Made by a program: the position numbers and the translations under genes | The notes under the pieces: generated by a model | Told to the model about the DNA's origin: nothing | Database searches by the model: none | What the model saw: only the letters and a program-made list of their open reading frames with translations | Part shown: positions 10,792-22,615 of the stretch, one piece after another | How the letters are laid out: every line of letters begins with the position of its first letter | Position numbering within the stretch: position 1 is the stretch's first letter | NCBI GenBank assembly: GCA_011109175.1 | Contig: RDEW01000032.1 | Coordinates: forward strand, 1 to 64,000 | Origin: Dicyema japonicum | Taxonomy: Eukaryota > Dicyemida > Rhombozoa > Dicyemidae | Length of the DNA: 64,000 nt | Reading direction: 5' to 3'

Positions 10792-13540
10792 ATGGAAGAG
10801 CCTAAGCTTATTAAAAGGTTTACTTTGTCGCAACACTTATCCTAGGCGTGTTATATCAGGAGATATCGATGCTCACCCAACAGAGAAGGCATTAATAATA
10901 AACTATGAAATAGAAGCGATTGTGCTAGGAGAAAACGACAAGCCTGTAGTAGGCGAGAGGAAGTCATATCAGAAAAAGTAAAAATAAAATTAAAACTCAG
11001 AATCAAAGTAGAGAACTTGAATTCCAAAGCAAACATCAAACAACTAGCGAAAGAAATAATTGAGAAATCGTCTATCGACGTTTCAAAGTACCCCGAAGTT
11101 GAGCAACTGCTATACTACCTACAAAATCGGCGGGAGTGCGGACAGTCTCAAGTAATCAACCCAATAACACCAAGATATCCCAACTGAGACCGAGAAGGTC
11201 CTTAAACTAACTCCCTGGGAGGAAGAGAACCGAATAACAGCCAATATAGCAGACATTGAAGACTATTTGGAGATGCTATACGAAGACGTCGATAGTCGAA
11301 TTAAAGGGACTAATCTGATTCTTCAACTAGCACGTGTACCAGACAATTTAAGTGAACTTTACTCCAATGGTAACTTGAGAATTTAAAAAGAAACTGTGGT
11401 GTCAGCAATGGCACGTGTTCTAAGGAGGATTGGCAAACTAGTATTAAAATTGCGATAAACGTGCTTTACTTCTTCTTTTGTTTCTCCACTTACTCTGACT
11501 TTCACACAGTCATCATTCACTTTAAAATTGGAGCTTTATCAATTCAAATCATAGAACACGAGCTAGATAAATATGACAAAATACAACAAGGTAATTTCAT
11601 TTAAAATATTTATTTTCAATTATTTTAATTTTAAATTTTTTGAATTAATTTATATATTTTTTAAATATATTAATTATTTTTTACTCAAATTTATTTTTAA
11701 ATTATTTTTAAATCATTTAACGATTTTAAATTTTACGTGACATTTAGATAAAAGCAAATTCGAGTCATTCCCTGAAATCTCTAAGGAATTAAAAGAGTTA
11801 ACGGAAAACCAGGAGAAGTTATTTAGAAGTAATTTTAATTAGAAATTTAGTCACTTTTTTCCTGCTGTTGAATCTCGCCGAGGATTTGAAGGTGGAAATG
11901 AAAATGCACAGCAAGAACATTGTCGGACTGCTTATTCGGTCCCTCACTAGATCAGGGTCCGACCTGCTCATTGTCATCGTATCCTTCCTTAAAAAACTCA
12001 GTATTTTTGCAGATGCTATCAACGACATGGTTTAATATTCTCAATTATTTTAGCGAGGGACGGCAATTATGATTAATTTGGGAACCATTTTTCCTTCCAC
12101 AAACGAAGATCTGGTCTCTTTGGTTCTCAAATTGCTTCAAAACCTATCTTTTGACCACATGTTATGTCAACAAATAGTAAAGGACGGATTGATCCCAAAC
12201 TGATGACTTTTATAAGTGGCCTCTTTTTAAATTCTTTAGAAAACGAACCTCACAAAAAGCACGTGCTCAATATTTTTGCTCATATCACAATCGATACTGA
12301 ACTTTGCGTCGCATTTGCCAAACAAGAATACATTTTTAATGTTTTAAATTATTTTACGCGTTAATATTTATTTGTTTATTAATTTAATTTATTTTTATTA
12401 AATATTTTTGAAATTATATTTAGATTTTAAAACTTCTTGCTGGTACCAAAGTCCACGATTTTCATCTGAGCCAGAACTCTTAGCGTTGTGTATAAATATA
12501 TCCGCCGATCTAAGATGTGCTTCTTTGATGTGTGAAAAAAATGCATTCGTCAGTATTCTAAAAAAAGCTTTCAAGCATCGAAACTACCACGTGCTTAAAA
12601 TCGGCCGGAACATATCTCAGCATGAAGGAGCTCTTAAAGAATTATTTATAGTATTTTCCATTCGATAAAACTTAAAGGAATTTTTAGGAGAAATGGCTTC
12701 CGTGATAACATCTAACAACGCTCCCGAGGACCACTTTGTGACACAATGTATTGGGATCCTCGCTAACCTGACGATTCCTGACATTGATTTTGAGCTTGTG
12801 GTTCGAGAATACAAATTGATTGACTGGATTGAGGGGAACTTACAAAAGTTTAATTCATCTTTATTTTGCAGAGCCGAAGATTCCAGACGACCAGCTGTAC
12901 CTCACAATGGGACTTCTCTCCACTCTCTGTCACGACAAACCTGTTGCTGAGCCGTTGTGGACGAATCTAGCATTGTGGATATCCTTCTGCAGACTTTGAA
13001 TGGTACTCCGTTTAGTCATTCGCAGATAAGCAAGAAATTGACGAAATCGTTATGCAAATCATTTACGTGTTTTATAGACTTCTCTGTCACCAGAAAAGCG
13101 CCGACTTTCTAATAGACGAGTCTGGTTCGGTGTAAAGTGACTTGGTAGACGTTCCTACATATTTAATGGATCTGATGCATGACAAGAACGCTAATATTAG
13201 GAATTTGTGCAATTATACGTTAGATATTATTTCTGTTGGATTTTGGCATAATTTGAAGGAAAAAAGCGAACATTGGGCAGATAGGATTAAAAGGGAGAAG
13301 TTTATGTGGTACAATTCTCAGTGGCTTGAAATGGTGGATGATCCATTGGCAATGGATAGACTTGATAAAGTTGTCCCTAACACGGAGGAGCTCAATAAAT
13401 ATGTATTTGGGGCTGAACTTCTTGATAATTCGGATGATGGTTGTGATAGAATATTTATTTTAACAGATCTTGATTATGACTCGAATTCGATGAATGATAG
13501 TGAAATGTTTTTGAATGACCATGAGTATTATTACCTTTAA
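10792..13540 (+). CDS. KIFAP3: KAP3, kinesin-II accessory (armadillo-repeat) subunit, 14 exons
   Basis: KAP3 is the non-motor subunit of heterotrimeric kinesin-2, which drives anterograde intraflagellar and other transport. The exons follow the animal protein from end to end: GDIDAHPTEKALIINYE at the start, YPEVEQLLYYLQNRR, LILQLARVPDNL, FFLLLNLAEDL, VSFLKKLSIF, GRNISQHEGA, GILANLTIPDID, VPTYLMDLMHDKN, and FMWYNSQWLEMV near the end. Thirteen introns are inferred: 28, 23, 37, 21, 157, 22, 24, 83, 27, 24, 23, 24 and 24 nt. The last (13235-13258) keeps the frame and has no stop. About 744 aa versus 792 in human. Four or five single-base losses (about 11423, 12197, 12460, 12952, and one near the 12848 junction) break the frame, nearly all in homopolymers. 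Sequencing error is as likely as decay. Confidence 0.96.
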
Positions 13541-15342
13541 AAATTTTAATTGTTTTTAAATTATCATATTTATAGGGTTTCCCAACCATTAACGTAACTC
13601 TCCCGACCAATAGCGTCACTAATAATTTTCAGGGTAAAAAACAAATTTTTTAAGAGTAAAAATTTTCATTTTCAACACAAACAAATGATCGTCGGCTTTC
13701 TTAGAATTACGGCCTGGGTCTGAGGCTGAAGCGGGAAAAATTTTCGGAGAGTACTTAATTATCATATTTGTTATAACAATTAACAACTCCGTTACTTGTG
13801 GTCCAGTTTAGGAGAAGGTGAGATTTTAGTGAGGATATAAGCCTTCCAGATTATGCCACCTGATGCTTAAATTTGTAAAAAAACTTTTCTTTTAATTTTC
13901 TGGTAATCTTTCTACTGTCACTTGTTATTGATGTAAAGCGTGCTTCTTTTCTTTAAATAAAAAAATCATCCTGCTTTTAGAAAGATTGTGAATTAAATTC
14001 GCATTCCAATTAAGACCGATATGGTACTGAGTGTGGATTCAGAGACGCTACTGTAAACGGTAGGGACAATATGGATATGGATTATGTCCTTCTGCAAGAA
14101 TACCAGTGACCTGTCATCATTTATAGAGCTAACTATGAATAAAAAAGTAGATGATTGACCAAGTAGGATTTATGGTGTTTTTACTTTCCTTTACCTTACT
14201 TTATCTCTTTCGTTAATATAGATTCATTCAAGTGGTTACAATTGGTTAATAGAAAAATAACAGCCAAAAGAAGTCACTCTATGTGGGGAAAAAATTGAAA
14301 GAGAATGAGAACAAAAAAGAGGTGACCCAAATTGAGATCTACTAGATGGAAGGATAGTCACAGTGACGAAATCAATTGTCGGATTATACTCATATAGTGC
14401 TGTATAGCCTTATTATGATCACATCTGAATTTCCCGTAGTAGGGGAGTTTTGCTTTTATAATAATAAAGCCTTTTCACGAGAGCCATAGTATTTATAGCT
14501 CCGCATAGGCAGGACACACACTTTATTTAAGTAAAGAACAGTTAATTTTAACTAATCGTAGAACCAAGGAATGATCTTACTTCTTTTTTTTTCTTGTGTG
14601 AGTGATCTTCCTTTCTAGACAATCCAGTTCCGCAGTGACTATTCACTGATGACGGCGTCACTCGTCAAACCCTTTCTGCATCGTAGATGCGTGGAACCTT
14701 CCACCAGGTGAACAGCACCGAGATTCGAACCCGTAGCCTAAGCCACTTAAGCCCGACACCTAACCACTAAGTCACCCAGTTTTGCTTTAGTCGATGTTTA
14801 TAATCGCTTCTTACAAAGATATTAAAGTTATCAAATTTAATCATTTTATGAACTTTTAGTTAATTTTATTTAGGTCGTGATCTAATTTTTTGAATAATAA
14901 AAATTGAAATATCATCTTCAGTTAAGTAGCCAGGTTAGGTTTTTCAATGGTCAAGTTGATATAGAATTCTTATCCATTGAACCAAATAGTCTTGGTTTTG
15001 AACCTATATGATATTCATCAACTGTCACAATTTACGGTTCTCTATATTTAAACCTAAGCAATCTAATTTGTCGAAAAAAAGATTTATTTGAAATTGCCTC
15101 AAATCAGAGCCTTTCAAACAACAGAAGAAATCTCAAGGCCAGAATTTTATTGGACTGTTCGATTATTTTAACGTAGATTTCAATCTCATTTTCTTTATTT
15201 GATGATTGTCAAATTAAAGTCGCTAGAATTGAAAATATAAGTTTAAATGAAAGTTCTAAAATTTGCTCGAAAGAAAAATTAGCATATTTCCACGATATAA
15301 TTCACATTTATATATAAGGCCAAAAATAAATTTATAACGCTA
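13541..15342. other. Intergenic region between KAP3 and adhesion GPCR 1
   Basis: AT-rich, without a supportable gene. It contains a SINE-A (listed separately) and a word near 14460-14520 (ttcacgagagccata...gctccgcat) that recurs at 39540-39590. The last ~70 bases before 15343 resemble the flank upstream of adhesion GPCR 2, so the duplication of the receptor extends into the 5' flank. Confidence 0.5.
14590..14790 (-). mobile_element. SINE-A, best-preserved copy
   Basis: Minus strand, from the right edge: a tRNA-like head with A-box-like TTAGTGGTTAGG and B box GGGTTCGAATC (14722-14732), the body GCATCTACGATGC, the palindromic word TGACGCCGTCATCAGTG, and an end near 14590 rich in A on the minus strand. 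It is a tRNA-derived SINE. The parent LINE for its tail is not identified. Confidence 0.85.
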
Positions 15343-17690
15343 ATGTTTTTTTGTTGGTTGTTACCTATTTCAATAATCTCAAATGGTGAACAAATCCATA
15401 GCATCAATGACAATGTATAACAGTGCCTTGCTCATATTGAAATTGATTATTGTATATATTATGAATTATTCATAGGTTTAAGAGACTTATCCACATATTA
15501 AGTCAAACATCTAGATTTTTGGAAGATTTAGATGAGTTATGTAACGCTGCGGTAAAGTTTACATAAATTTTTAGAATAGTAATAAAACAATGTTATTCAA
15601 AGCTATCGAATCCATAGATTTTTTTAACTTACAGATAACTATTTGTGAAATAATGAACTTCCCATATAGAACAGTTGGTCTGTCTGATTTGATGATAGCT
15701 TTGCTACATAAAGCATTTGAAAATAAAATGTTACTCATAATTGACGAATATTTTACTAATGGAACGAATCCACAACTTATAATTAATGATAAGTGCATAA
15801 GAGAGGAAAACTTATATATCGATTTAAGAGAAATAATTGAAAATTACTGAATGGAATAGAAAATTTGCGAAATCGTTTAAAAAATTATACCAATAATTTT
15901 GTTGTTGAATTTTTGTACGATGTAGCTACTAGACAAAATCAGACAATTTTTGATATTTTTACTATTATTACCAATTCAACATATGGAGTGATAGAATCAG
16001 TAGGTTGGTCAATTTTTTTTAATTTTAAGTTTATTTGAGACAAATAGGTGAAGATAGCATACGGGTTTTTGATTTTAAATGATATTATTAGTACAATGGA
16101 GCAGTTAAAAATTTTTTAAAATTATTAAAATCGAATGCTCTATCAAATGATTCAGCGTTTATAGCAAGAGAAACTATTTTTGATCCAAAAATAGGCATTC
16201 CTGCAGACATTTACCAGAATTGAAATCCAGGATATAAAAGTAGAAAAAAAATCAAATATTTCTTCAAAAAATAATGTCTCTGTAGAAATTGAATTTTTCA
16301 CTAAAGTTTTGACCTATAGTAACTTTAAATATTAATCGAGTTCGCGTGGTTTTTCACAATGAAAACGTATTAACTCCTTCAATTGGACTAAGTCCACAAT
16401 CTTTACAAGTTTCGGTCGTCGCTGAATCTGAAAATTTATCTTTAATATTAAAATTTCCGATACATTCAAATTATAGTGAATATACTAATAAAGTAGCAAA
16501 ACATAATAATTACAGGGGTTATTTCCAAATTGTGTATTTTACAACAGCAAAACTTGTCTTTGGGAAATTATGGGTGAAATAGAAATTTCTGGACTGTTTT
16601 ATACATGTAAATCTCTGCATTTGACAAGTTTTGCTATTCTATTTGTAATTATCATTTTCACGTTAGAGTCCAATAACTAACTCTAAAAATAGAGATGAAG
16701 CAACGACAGTAATTACAATAATTGGAATTTCTCTTTCCACAGTCGCTATAATAATTTCATTTATTTTATTTATACTAAAAATTAAGTTGGTAAATTTATT
16801 TACTTTAGACTTTTGAAGAATTCTATTTTTCAAATTCTTCTACTTAATTTGAAAACATCAATTTTGATGTTGAACATGGTGTTTATTTTTGGAATCATTT
16901 ATTCTTCAGAAAAGAGTTATTTAGAGTGTGTAACAGTTGGAGTTTTACTCCACTATGGAATTTTGTCTCAGTTTTTATGGATGTTCACAATATCATATGT
17001 CCATTATTTAAAATTTAACAAAGTAATTGGAGTCAACATAAAATATTTGAAGGTCAAATTATTTGTTTTTAGTTGGGGTTTAATATTAGTTTTATTTGTA
17101 ATTAGGTATTCCACTCTCCATTGTCGGTTTGATTTTAATAATAAATAAAAATGTTTATTATTCCGAAGGGAAATGCTTGATTACCGGACTTGGCTTTTAT
17201 TTGGGGTTGCTTGGTCCGATTATAATCTGTCTGCTTTTAAATTTAATATTATACATTATTTTGATGTCTGGATTTATAAAAACTACTACACCTAATAGTA
17301 TAAATTTGATTAAAAACAAAATTTTATTTTCACTTTTTATTTTTTCAGGTAAAGTTAAAATATATTTTAGGACTTCCATGGATTTTATTATTTTTTGTTA
17401 GATTCACCACGGTGATAGAATATATTTTTATAATCTTTGTTAGCTTTCAAGGTTTATTCATTCTCCTCTTAAATATTATAAATTTAAAACAAACATTAAA
17501 TAGAACAATAAATCAAATAAATGATAGCAATAATCAAACAAACACGGATCTTCAATCAAAAAATGACAATGGTAATTTACCTTTAACTGAATCAAATTAT
17601 TTTACTGCCTATAAATATATTTTCTACAAAAATTTTATTTCCATCAAAAACGAACACAATTTAATTAGAGGACAAAATAACAATAATTAA
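15343..17690 (+). CDS. Adhesion-type GPCR, copy 1 (GAIN/GPS plus seven TM helices; 5' half frame-broken)
   Basis: Short leader (MFFCWLLP), a divergent extracellular region, a GPS motif (NCVFYNSKTCLWEI ... CKSLHLTSFAIL; predicted HL/T cleavage at 16618-16626), then the 7TM unit. TM1 is TIIGISLSTVAIII. The TM3 signature is CVTVGVLLHYGILSQFLWM. TM4 begins SWG/IPLSIVGLILII, the TM5 region reads GPIIICLLLNLI, TM6 reads GLPWILLFFV and TM7 reads YIFIIFVSFQGLFILLLN. These are class B2 hallmarks. Eight introns of 22-28 nt are inferred (15452, 15552, 16319, 16493, 16645, 16786, 17078, 17349). From the GPS on, everything joins in frame. Upstream, breaks lie near 15412, 15500, 15848 and 16205, so the N-terminal half is decayed or misassembled. 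Ligand unknown. Copy 2 is at 37066-39412. Confidence 0.88.
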
Positions 17691-18840
17691 AAATACCAAC
17701 TTTATTAACTATCAGAGATTTTTTTGTCTGCTTACTATATTTTTTTAATTATTCGGTTAAATAGAGAAACTAATAGTTAACAACGGCTGGCTGCTCTCAT
17801 AATTCAAAACGCATTTTCCTTGATGATTTGCATGGAGATGCGCTCAATGAGCCATATTACTATATTAACGATATATGCACAAGTTAATTTCTCGCTATAG
17901 TCACTTGTAAGTAGGATTTATAAATTCATAAAAATCAAACCTGTTCTATATGTGTAAGAAAACACAAATCTGACATCAGCTGCCGAGAAACAGTTGGCAG
18001 TTAGTGCCATAAGTGCCACAGTCTGCCACAGTCTTTGTTGTAATGTTTGACTTTGTATCAAGTAACAAAAAAACACTTTTACATCTTCTGGAAGTTTCAC
18101 CAGACCGACCGGCCAAATGGTCTCTACAATGAACATTTCGATAACAGATATCGTCGAGATCATCCGGATTGAACCAGGAAGTACCGTAAACTGGTGGAAT
18201 TTTTTAAAGTTTGGTTCCCTTCTAGGGGAGTCGGAATACATTGTAAAAAGGAAGTTGTTGCTAAAGCTTCTGAAAGGACGGAACCAAAAACGTCCCTTTT
18301 TCTGCCAATCATTCGACCTCAGGTTATATAAGTTTTTTCTGAAACCGATTTTTACGTAGAACTGCATTGTGATTTAAAAATTTAGTTTTAAGGTTAAATT
18401 ACTACTTTTTAAATTTTATATTAAATTACTTAATTTATGCACGTGTTTTTGTTAGGAAGTTTAGAAATTTCGACAAAATTATCTACGAAATTTTGAAGAT
18501 CATTGTTAAGCAAAGAAATTACAAAAAGTTAAGAGACCACATTGGTGACACTCGACCTAGAAGGAACCCCCTCAAAGCACTATTGAGACTTAAAGAAGCG
18601 AAATTCTTTTTATTTTCGAACGAGTGATTGTCTCCACCATAACAAATGGACGCGATAGTTGTTTTTTATCCGCCAAAAGATCATATCTTCTTTCTATTGT
18701 AAAAATTCAAATCACTTTATCCTAACCTAAATAAAAGAACCGAAAACACTTTATTCAAACAGGAATTAGGAGTTAGTTTACGGAATATTTAAACGCGTCC
18801 GCCTATGCGGTCTGGACACTTCCTACGGAACCTATCTCCA
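17691..18840. other. Intergenic stretch with repeat scraps and two orphan exon-like ORFs
   Basis: At 17960-18060 a word (cagctgccgagaaacagttggcagttagtgcca) recurs at 48840-48920 and 63930-63980. At 18115-18340 a plus-strand open stretch ends with KFGSLLGESEYIVKR, similar to the KLGSLLGDSEDMM region of LINE F1 (45090), so it is probably LINE-derived. At 18440-18626 an open stretch (NPLKALLRLKEAKFFLF) follows a TTAG acceptor-like site and could be a last exon of an unrecognised gene. Confidence 0.4.
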
Positions 18841-20410
18841 TTTAGTTTAGTCCAAGTGTCGGATCTCGTTAATTCTCTTCTCCACAATGTACATGACTGG
18901 GGCGAGAATCCTGTCCTCTTCTGCACTCAGGACATTACGCAGTTTTTTCTCCAAAGCTAACTTTATTGCTGATCTTCTCGATTTTTCCATAAGTAACATT
19001 ATTTTATCCCTTTGTCGTGAGAAATACCATGCCTCACATCCGTGAAGTATTCCCGGTAGAATTATCCTCATGAAGATGAACAGGAAGGTCTCCAAGTTAA
19101 CGGACAACTTGCTTGTACAGAGAAGCGCCTGCAACGCCTTCTTCGTTTGATGTCCTCCATGAAAGAACCTTCCCGGTCGATAACTACCCCGAGGTAGCGG
19201 AGTGAATGTACTTTGGGAATACTCAGTAAATAAGGCTGCGCATGATGTCTCCGTAGGCGACTAACCCTCAAAAAGAGGGACGTTTTTGGTTCCATCCAAT
19301 CCTGGACTTGATCGATGAATAACTTGATTCTTCTTTCTGACAATGTTGACTTCCCTGACGTATCCGTATTCAGAATATCGTCTGCGTATATTATCAGTTT
19401 GGTGTTCGCATCCGGCGAGTAGGGAAGTTAGACAGAAACACAGAAAACAGAAGCGGGCTGAAGACAGAGCCCTGTGGAACGCCCCTCTTCAATAAGATAT
19501 CTTTTGACATATGTACTCAGAAAGCCCCAACATGTACTCGGAAAGTCAGTCATGTTAGAAGGTCTTTTATCCATGTGAAGAGGTTCTTTTCACACAGCCG
19601 CTAGCCTAGATAGGATGGTTTCGTGCCACACGCTATCGAATGCCTTGGACAGGTTCAAACAACCAGGTTGACTTGCTTCTTAAATTCCAGACCTCTCAGT
19701 ACCATCGAATGCATGTGGTGGATACAATCCGTGCAGGATTTCCCGGGTCTGAAGCCACATTGTTCCACAAGGAGGAAACAGCTCTCTTCCATGTGTTCGT
19801 TTAGTCTCTTGAAGATAATTCTCTCAGCAATCTTGGAAGTAGAGCAGATTAGACTGATTGGCCTATAGTTAAGGGGGTCTCTCCCCGACTTTCATGGTTT
19901 AAGTATCTTCCTGACAATAGATGTTTTCCAGCGTCTTGGGATATATCCATGATCAATGGTTGCGTTGAATAAGTTCTTCAACACGAGCAGCAGATCCCCT
20001 GGACCTTCCTTGAACATTCTCATGCTAATATGGTCATGTCCAGGGGCGTTAGCTTTGCATGCTCTAATGTCAATCACGACGTCCTTTGTCGTTATCTTCA
20101 TATCAGTATCCTTAAGATCGTCTGGAGAATAGGTAAGAAGTTCTTGTGAAGCTCCCAACTCTTCCCTCGGGATCAGCTCCATTGAGTTGACTCCCTGGAT
20201 ACGGTCTAGTTGCTTCTTAAAAGTATCTGAGGCTTCTTCCGCAGAATGTAACTCACCTCCTGGTTTGTTTAAAGCGATTTTCATATCCTCCCTCTTTTAT
20301 CCAGTTATTTTTTTGTAAATCTTCCAGAACAAAGAGTTTTAGGTGTTGAGTTTGCTTCCCTCGACCCTCCAACATCGTTCTAGAGTCAGTCATGTTCCCT
20401 CTAGAGTCAA
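18841..20410 (-). mobile_element. LINE family F1, copy b: RT middle and C-terminal part (degenerate)
   Basis: Minus strand: a linker and early RT (ANAPGHDHISMRMF, then the DHGYIPRRWKTSIVRKILKP block), then fragments of the palm and thumb and LRYLGVVIDREGSF. The C-terminal piece has ILHGCEAWYFSR and a final LNVLSAEEDR-like run. The YADD motif region lies around 19380-19400 (KLIIYADDIL) in another frame. Positions 19600-20400 align with window positions 1-700. The 5' half (2A, endonuclease) is missing and the element abuts duplicate block S2 directly. Confidence 0.8.
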
Positions 20411-22306
20411 TTTTCTTCATTAGGTATCTAGATTGATCCCTGTTGTTAGAATCTTTTCGTAGGTCTTCTAAGTCATCCACATATCTAAGTTTTCTTACAA
20501 TCCCATAAAGATCTTATTTAGAGCCGCAGAGAGAGTGATTCTAGACCTTTTATGTGCGGCGGTCTGTTTTATTGTCGAACTAATCGTTCATTATTGTATT
20601 TTTATGATATAACGCTTAATGGCACAGATTATGTAACTAGAATTTATTGTATTTATTTCTTATTTGAAATCTTCGTTGGGCACGTAAATTTCACAATTGT
20701 TCCTGATGAAATATATCCTTGTTCTCAAGTTTTAGCTTTGTGACCTTTATGTTCACGAGTTGTACATAAGCAAAGACTTTATATAAGATTTGCATGTCCT
20801 TATTCTTAGGTTTAGTTTTATAGTTATCATCTTATACATAGCAGTAGTCAGAATCTTCTATACATCATGTTTTCACTATCACCAAGTAAGAATCCTAATT
20901 TCCTATTTTTCTTCAACTTTAATGAAAATGGCACAGTTTAATGGGGCAGTGTAACCAAAAACCAGGATGAATCTCGCTGCTGTCTATTCGGTTGAATGTT
21001 CTACGCATCTACGATGGCTTATTTGAGTGACGTGTCATCAGTGTCTATCACTACGGAACCAAATTGTCTTCTGGGACACACATACAAGAATAATGAAAAA
21101 ACGATAAGTTCTTGTAATTGCAAACGTTGTGCTAATTCATGACATTCATATAGATGATTTGTTGTCAACTCGTAGAGTTGCAAAGCGACAAAGCCTTTTA
21201 TATTTCAGTAGAGAGGGGCCCATATCGTAGACAAGCCAGGCTTATCGGATATACCTCGGAAGAAAAGATTTTGATGGTCTATTAAAGGAGGATGTAATAT
21301 TTTATATCATCGAGTCTTTGGGTGGTTCTCGTAGAAACAAAATCGTGTGTATGTTTGAGAAAACACCCGTCATTAGGGCTTGAAAAGATGGATGATACTA
21401 TTCTATATAGGTGATTGGTTGTCATAATAATTTTTCTTTTGTTTTGGGATTTGCATAGAGATTGACAGGGATGGTCTGCGCTATCGGCTTGGAGAAGAAC
21501 TCCAGAGTTCTCATTTCCAACTGGTCTTTAATTGGAAGAACTCCATTCCTTGGAAGCATGGGTATTATTATTATAAATTTTTTTTATAAATCAATAAATA
21601 TTCAAAAATAAAAAAGAAATTAAGTTAAAGAATATTAGTTAAATATCTAATGATAGCGGGATTTCTTTGAATATGAATCTTCTCTACAGAAGTCGTGCAG
21701 ACTTCTCTTACTATTTTCTTCTTCGGCGCTTATTTCTTTTGTGCCATCGTCAAATGGCTGGAAATCAATTTCATTTTGTTCTTCCTAACAATTTCAAAAG
21801 ATGAAACTTTTGGCTCGATTTTGAATAATTCATTGAGCTGATCCGTCAATTTCTCTGGGAGTTCGTCCAACCTGTCTCCGTTTAAGATCATAAACTCAAT
21901 TATGTTCATGGCTTCTGGCAAATTTGTTTCTAAGTCAAAATCAATCTGAAATTATAATTAACTGTACAGGAAACAAAATTGGCGAAAACAATAAGGACAT
22001 TAGCCTCCTATTCATATTTGGGGCTCGAACATAAATTTCTCTCAGAAAGCAAAATAATGTGAGCATCAGCCATTGAGTATATTTTGGCATAAGTCGAATT
22101 AAAATCGAATATGCCGCCAATTTTTTGTCATCTGAACATTCTAAAAGTTATTATTTTGTTCCTACTGAAAGAAATTAGACGGACTGTTTCGATGAACTCG
22201 TGGGGCATTACAAATGGTTCGAGTTCACGAATAAGAAGATCAAGAGAGGCTGTATAATCGTGAATATCAAAATTTTGACGGATTTGATTGAAACTATAAC
22301 CTTTTT
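20411..22306. repeat. Segmental duplication S, copy 2
   Basis: Partner of 2376-4303. Here the RhoGAP gene continues beyond the duplicated end (22306) to its start codon, so this is probably the parental arrangement and S1 the derived, truncated copy. The stretch from 20480 to 21720 has no gene apart from the SINE at 20945-21090. ORFs there are fortuitous. Confidence 0.9.
20945..21090 (+). mobile_element. SINE-A fragment (duplicate of the 2940-3085 insertion)
   Basis: Same body words and same neighbours as the S1 copy: gaatctcgctgctgtc, TCTACGATGG, gtcatcagtgtctatcactacgg. A few more bases are kept than in S1. Confidence 0.7.
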
Positions 22307-22615
22307 TCAACTCAACAAAAAGGTTATTTTTGTTGTTTCCTCAATTGAAGATTTCCCTCAACGACAGATCTGCAGCTCATTTGTTATGAACGACTACCAT
22401 CGAATGATCGGATGCATTCCATGATCTCTTGGATTAGCTCGATCACCTTTTCATAGGAATCGTCTACATTTGTTGCACATAGTTTCACCTGTGGCCACCG
22501 TTTTAGCCTTACTATGTAGCTTTTTATCGAGTTCATCAATTGAATCGATTACTAGATACTGGAGGAGATAATCCATCAAAACTGGTCTGCATTTCTTCTG
22601 GTATTTATGCTCCAT
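21730..22615 (-). CDS. RhoGAP-domain protein (5 exons, better copy)
   Basis: RhoGAP domains accelerate GTP hydrolysis by Rho-family GTPases. Read on the minus strand from ATG at 22615: MEHKYQKKCRPVLMDYLLQ, a 25-nt intron (22464-22488), DDSYEKVIELIQEIMEC, a 28-nt intron (22370-22397), SLREIF, then GNNK... and DIHDYTASLDLLIREL (LRELP region). A 25-nt intron (22141-22165) precedes DDEKLAAYSILIRLMP and NMNRRLMSLLFSPILFP. A 22-nt intron (21946-21967) and a C-terminal exon ending at 21730 follow. The arrangement resembles ARHGAP19-like proteins but is short (about 240 aa). An in-frame TGA and small shifts lie exactly at the arginine-finger motif (about 22340), so catalytic competence is doubtful unless bases were lost in sequencing. 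Confidence 0.72.

Noticed and set aside
11420-12960. Programmed ribosomal frameshifting in KAP3
   Set aside because: The shifts are several, lie at unrelated homopolymers and have no slippery-site context; missing bases are simpler.
14716-14786. Possible tRNA gene (minus strand)
   Set aside because: A and B boxes are present, but the sequence continues into a repeated SINE body found at several loci; it is a tRNA-derived SINE head.
17197-17379. Minus-strand 60-codon ORF across the receptor TM5 region
   Set aside because: Antisense shadow of the adhesion GPCR exon; composition reflects the opposite strand.
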